A DNA stretch of 64,000 nucleotides from the NCBI GenBank assembly GCA_020072565.1, contig JAIQGI010000008.1:1-64000 (forward strand), written 5' to 3'. Source of the stretch: Terriglobia bacterium (GTDB taxonomy: Bacteria > Acidobacteriota > UBA6911). Positions 62,477 to 64,000 of the stretch are shown here, piece after piece; the stretch's first letter is position 1, and each line of letters begins with the position of its first letter. The translations under genes were made by a program, and so were the position numbers. Under the pieces are notes generated by a model. The model was not told where the DNA came from. It ran no database searches and worked only from the letters and a program-made list of their open reading frames with translations.

Positions 62477-63859
62477 ATGAAGACAATCATCGAGCCGTTC
62501 AAGATCAAGGTGATCGAGAGTATCCGCATGACGACTCGCGAGGAGCGCGAGGCGATGCTGCGCCGGGCGGGCTACAACCTGTTCCTCATTCCTGCCGAGG
62601 ATGTCCTCATCGATTTGCTGACCGACAGCGGAACCGCTGCCATGAGCTCCAGGCAATGGGCGGCCATGATGGACGGCGACGAAGCCTACGCGGGGAGTCG
62701 CTCCTGGTATCACTTCGAGGAAACGGTGCGGGACATCTTCGGTTTCACATATATCATTCCTACGCACCAGGGGCGTGCCGCCGAGCGCATCCTTTTCAGT
62801 CTGACCTGCAATCCAGGCGATATCGTGCCCAGCAATACCCATTTTGACACCACGCGTGCGAATATCGAGTACCGGGGAGCAAGAGCAGTGGATCTCGTCA
62901 TTCCTGAAGGCAGGGAACCGGCGCTGATCCATCCGTTCAAGGGGAATATGGACCTGGAGGCCCTGAAGGGGGTCATCCGGGAGTACGGCAGAGAGAAAAT
63001 TCCCCTCGTGATGCTTACGATCACGAACAACTCGGGCGGAGGCCAGCCGGTCTCGATGCGCAACATCCGCGAGGTGAGTGAGCTCGCCCGCAGCCATGGT
63101 ATCCCCCTTTATATTGATGCCTGCCGCTTCGCCGAAAACGCCTACTTTATCAAGCTGCGCGAGCCCGGTTACGAGTCCAAGCCCATTCCCGAGATCGTGC
63201 GCGAGATATTCTCCTATGCCGACGGGTGCACCATGTCGGCGAAAAAAGATGGCATGGCCAACATCGGCGGATTTCTCTGTACCAACAACGCCAAACTCGC
63301 CGAGCAGGAGAAGGAGTTGCTGATCCTCACTGAGGGTTTCCCCACCTACGGGGGGCTGGCGGGGCGGGACCTGGACGCGATCTCCGTCGGCCTCAGGGAG
63401 ATCATGCATGAGGACTATCTCAATTACAGGATCGTCTCGACAAGCTACCTCGGCACCCACATTGCCGAACGGGGTGTTCCCATTGTTCAACCCCCCGGAG
63501 GGCATGCGATTTATATTGATGCCAAAGGGATGCTTCCCCACATCCCCCCTTGCCGTTATCCGGGGCAGGCTCTCTGCTGCGAACTTTACCGCGCCGGCGG
63601 CATCCGATCCGTGGAGATCGGGTCGGTGATGTTCGGCCGGCGCGATGCCGAGACAGGCCAGGAGATTCCCGCGGCCATGGAGCTTGTCCGTCTCGCCATA
63701 CCTCGCCGGGTTTATACCCAGAGCCACATCGATTACGTGGTCGAGATCATCCTGGACGTTTTTGCACGAAAAGGTTCGCTTCCGGGCTACCGGATTACCT
63801 ATCAGACCCCGTTTTTGCGTCACTTTACAGCCCGGTTCGAACCACTCAAAGAACAGTGA
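62477..63859 (+). CDS. tnaA: Tryptophanase (beta-eliminating lyase)
   Basis: A 460-residue PLP enzyme. ATG 62477 has AAGGAG upstream. The PLP lysine is K257 in MSAKKDGMAN. Discriminating residues favour tryptophanase over tyrosine phenol-lyase (TPL): D124 (THFDTTRAN; TPL has Thr, E. coli TnaA has Asp) and H449 (LRHFTARF; TPL has Phe, TnaA His). Some features such as FDTTR and overall length (TPL 456, E. coli TnaA 471) are TPL-like. It breaks tryptophan to indole, pyruvate and ammonia. No TnaB transporter is adjacent; the APC permease at 57864 is 3.2 kb away. The downstream palindrome begins at its stop codon. Confidence 0.93.
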   Translation: MKTIIEPFKIKVIESIRMTTREEREAMLRRAGYNLFLIPAEDVLIDLLTDSGTAAMSSRQWAAMMDGDEAYAGSRSWYHFEETVRDIFGFTYIIPTHQGRAAERILFSLTCNPGDIVPSNTHFDTTRANIEYRGARAVDLVIPEGREPALIHPFKGNMDLEALKGVIREYGREKIPLVMLTITNNSGGGQPVSMRNIREVSELARSHGIPLYIDACRFAENAYFIKLREPGYESKPIPEIVREIFSYADGCTMSAKKDGMANIGGFLCTNNAKLAEQEKELLILTEGFPTYGGLAGRDLDAISVGLREIMHEDYLNYRIVSTSYLGTHIAERGVPIVQPPGGHAIYIDAKGMLPHIPPCRYPGQALCCELYRAGGIRSVEIGSVMFGRRDAETGQEIPAAMELVRLAIPRRVYTQSHIDYVVEIILDVFARKGSLPGYRITYQTPFLRHFTARFEPLKEQ

Positions 63860-63906
63860 TGAGTACTGACTTAATCACTTCGGACGGTTGTCTTTCACTC
63901 ATCACT
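63855..63906. repeat. TGAGTGA palindrome, copy C
   Basis: AGTGATGAGT (63855-63864) pairs perfectly with ACTCATCACT (63897-63906), loop 32 nt, and the right flank continues CATGACTCA as in copy A. The left arm begins at the tnaA stop codon. Confidence 0.65.
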
Positions 63907-63934
63907 CATGACTCACGACCAAGGTCGATAGCTC

Positions 63935-64000
63935 ATGTCGGAAGACTATGCTCGTTATATTGCGGAGCACACGGTAGCGGAGGATGATTTTCTACGCACC
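63935..64000 (+). CDS. 5' end of an unidentified gene (partial)
   Basis: ATG 63935 opens 22 codons to the window edge: MSEDYARYIAEHTVAEDDFL and then RT. The acidic, aromatic opening with AEDDFL recalls the N-termini of some O-methyltransferases of the caffeoyl-CoA type, but this is a guess from too little sequence. No ribosome site is obvious, so the start is only likely. Confidence 0.35.
   Translation, partial: MSEDYARYIAEHTVAEDDFLRT

Noticed and set aside
62402-63823. A 473-codon minus-strand frame
   Set aside because: Shadow of tnaA, whose catalytic residues are all in place.

Overview
The window (about 60% G+C, 64 kb) looks like chromosome of an Acidobacteriota bacterium, possibly from a metagenome assembly. 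This is inferred from family content: a VWFA-related secreted protein of the acidobacterial type, ADOP-type FtsX permeases, BlaI/M56 pairs, a Ser/Thr kinase with a TPR tail, many small hypothetical secreted proteins and many lone regulators. Signal peptides, a TolC homologue, a TonB-dependent receptor and a TonB-like protein show a diderm envelope. I see no rRNA, tRNA, CRISPR array, integrase or prophage.

Layout. 1-1.3 kb: gene remnants and a hexanucleotide hairpin repeat. 1.4-4.2 kb: LytS/LytR-type two-component pair. 4.6-6.4 kb: a ThuA-like gene with one in-frame TGA (possible selenocysteine) and a frameshifted membrane gene. 6.4-10.9 kb: BlaI - M56 protease with regulatory-like repeats - VWFA protein, behind a promoter with two identical-arm operators. 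11-15 kb: lipoprotein, EfpL-like elongation factor, secreted protein, DinB protein. 15.1-22.6 kb: sugar locus with a Tat-exported GH172, a Tat-exported GH116 and an RbsB/C/A-type ABC importer. 22.7-27.4 kb: DUF2007, TolC, an MFS remnant and a sodium:solute symporter. 27.4-29.4 kb: ECF sigma, membrane anti-sigma candidate, and a periplasmic LTxxQ sensor-like protein with a TonB C-terminal domain. 29.7-34.6 kb: decayed and intact ADOP permeases, then a serine hydrolase. 34.8-40.7 kb: PilZ protein and a 1725-residue coiled-coil protein with two receiver domains, a PAS domain and a degenerate histidine-kinase end. 40.9-48.9 kb: glycogen branching enzyme, amidohydrolase, metallophosphatase, BCAM0308-family protein, NarL-type regulator, threonine aldolase. 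48.9-50.8 kb: second hairpin repeat and a second BlaI/M56 pair. 51-64 kb: TonB-dependent receptor, histidine ammonia-lyase with a Cys MIO precursor, CHAD-HD fusion, SAM methyltransferase, amino-acid permease, Ser/Thr kinase-TPR and tryptophanase.

Themes. Amino-acid breakdown and uptake (HutH-like, LtaE, TnaA, APC permease), sugar scavenging (GH172/GH116/ABC, SSS, GlgB) and envelope sensing (two BlaI/M56 pairs, sigma/anti-sigma/TonB, LytSR, kinase) dominate. At least five genes are decayed; three have lost their middle while keeping both ends. Three families of intergenic palindromes recur: hexamer hairpins, stop-codon-rich TGAGTGA palindromes, and CACGAA terminator-like hairpins. The strongest candidates for something undescribed are the hexamer hairpin element, the giant pseudo-kinase scaffold, the TGA-containing ThuA-like gene, and the GH172/GH116/pentose-ABC locus.
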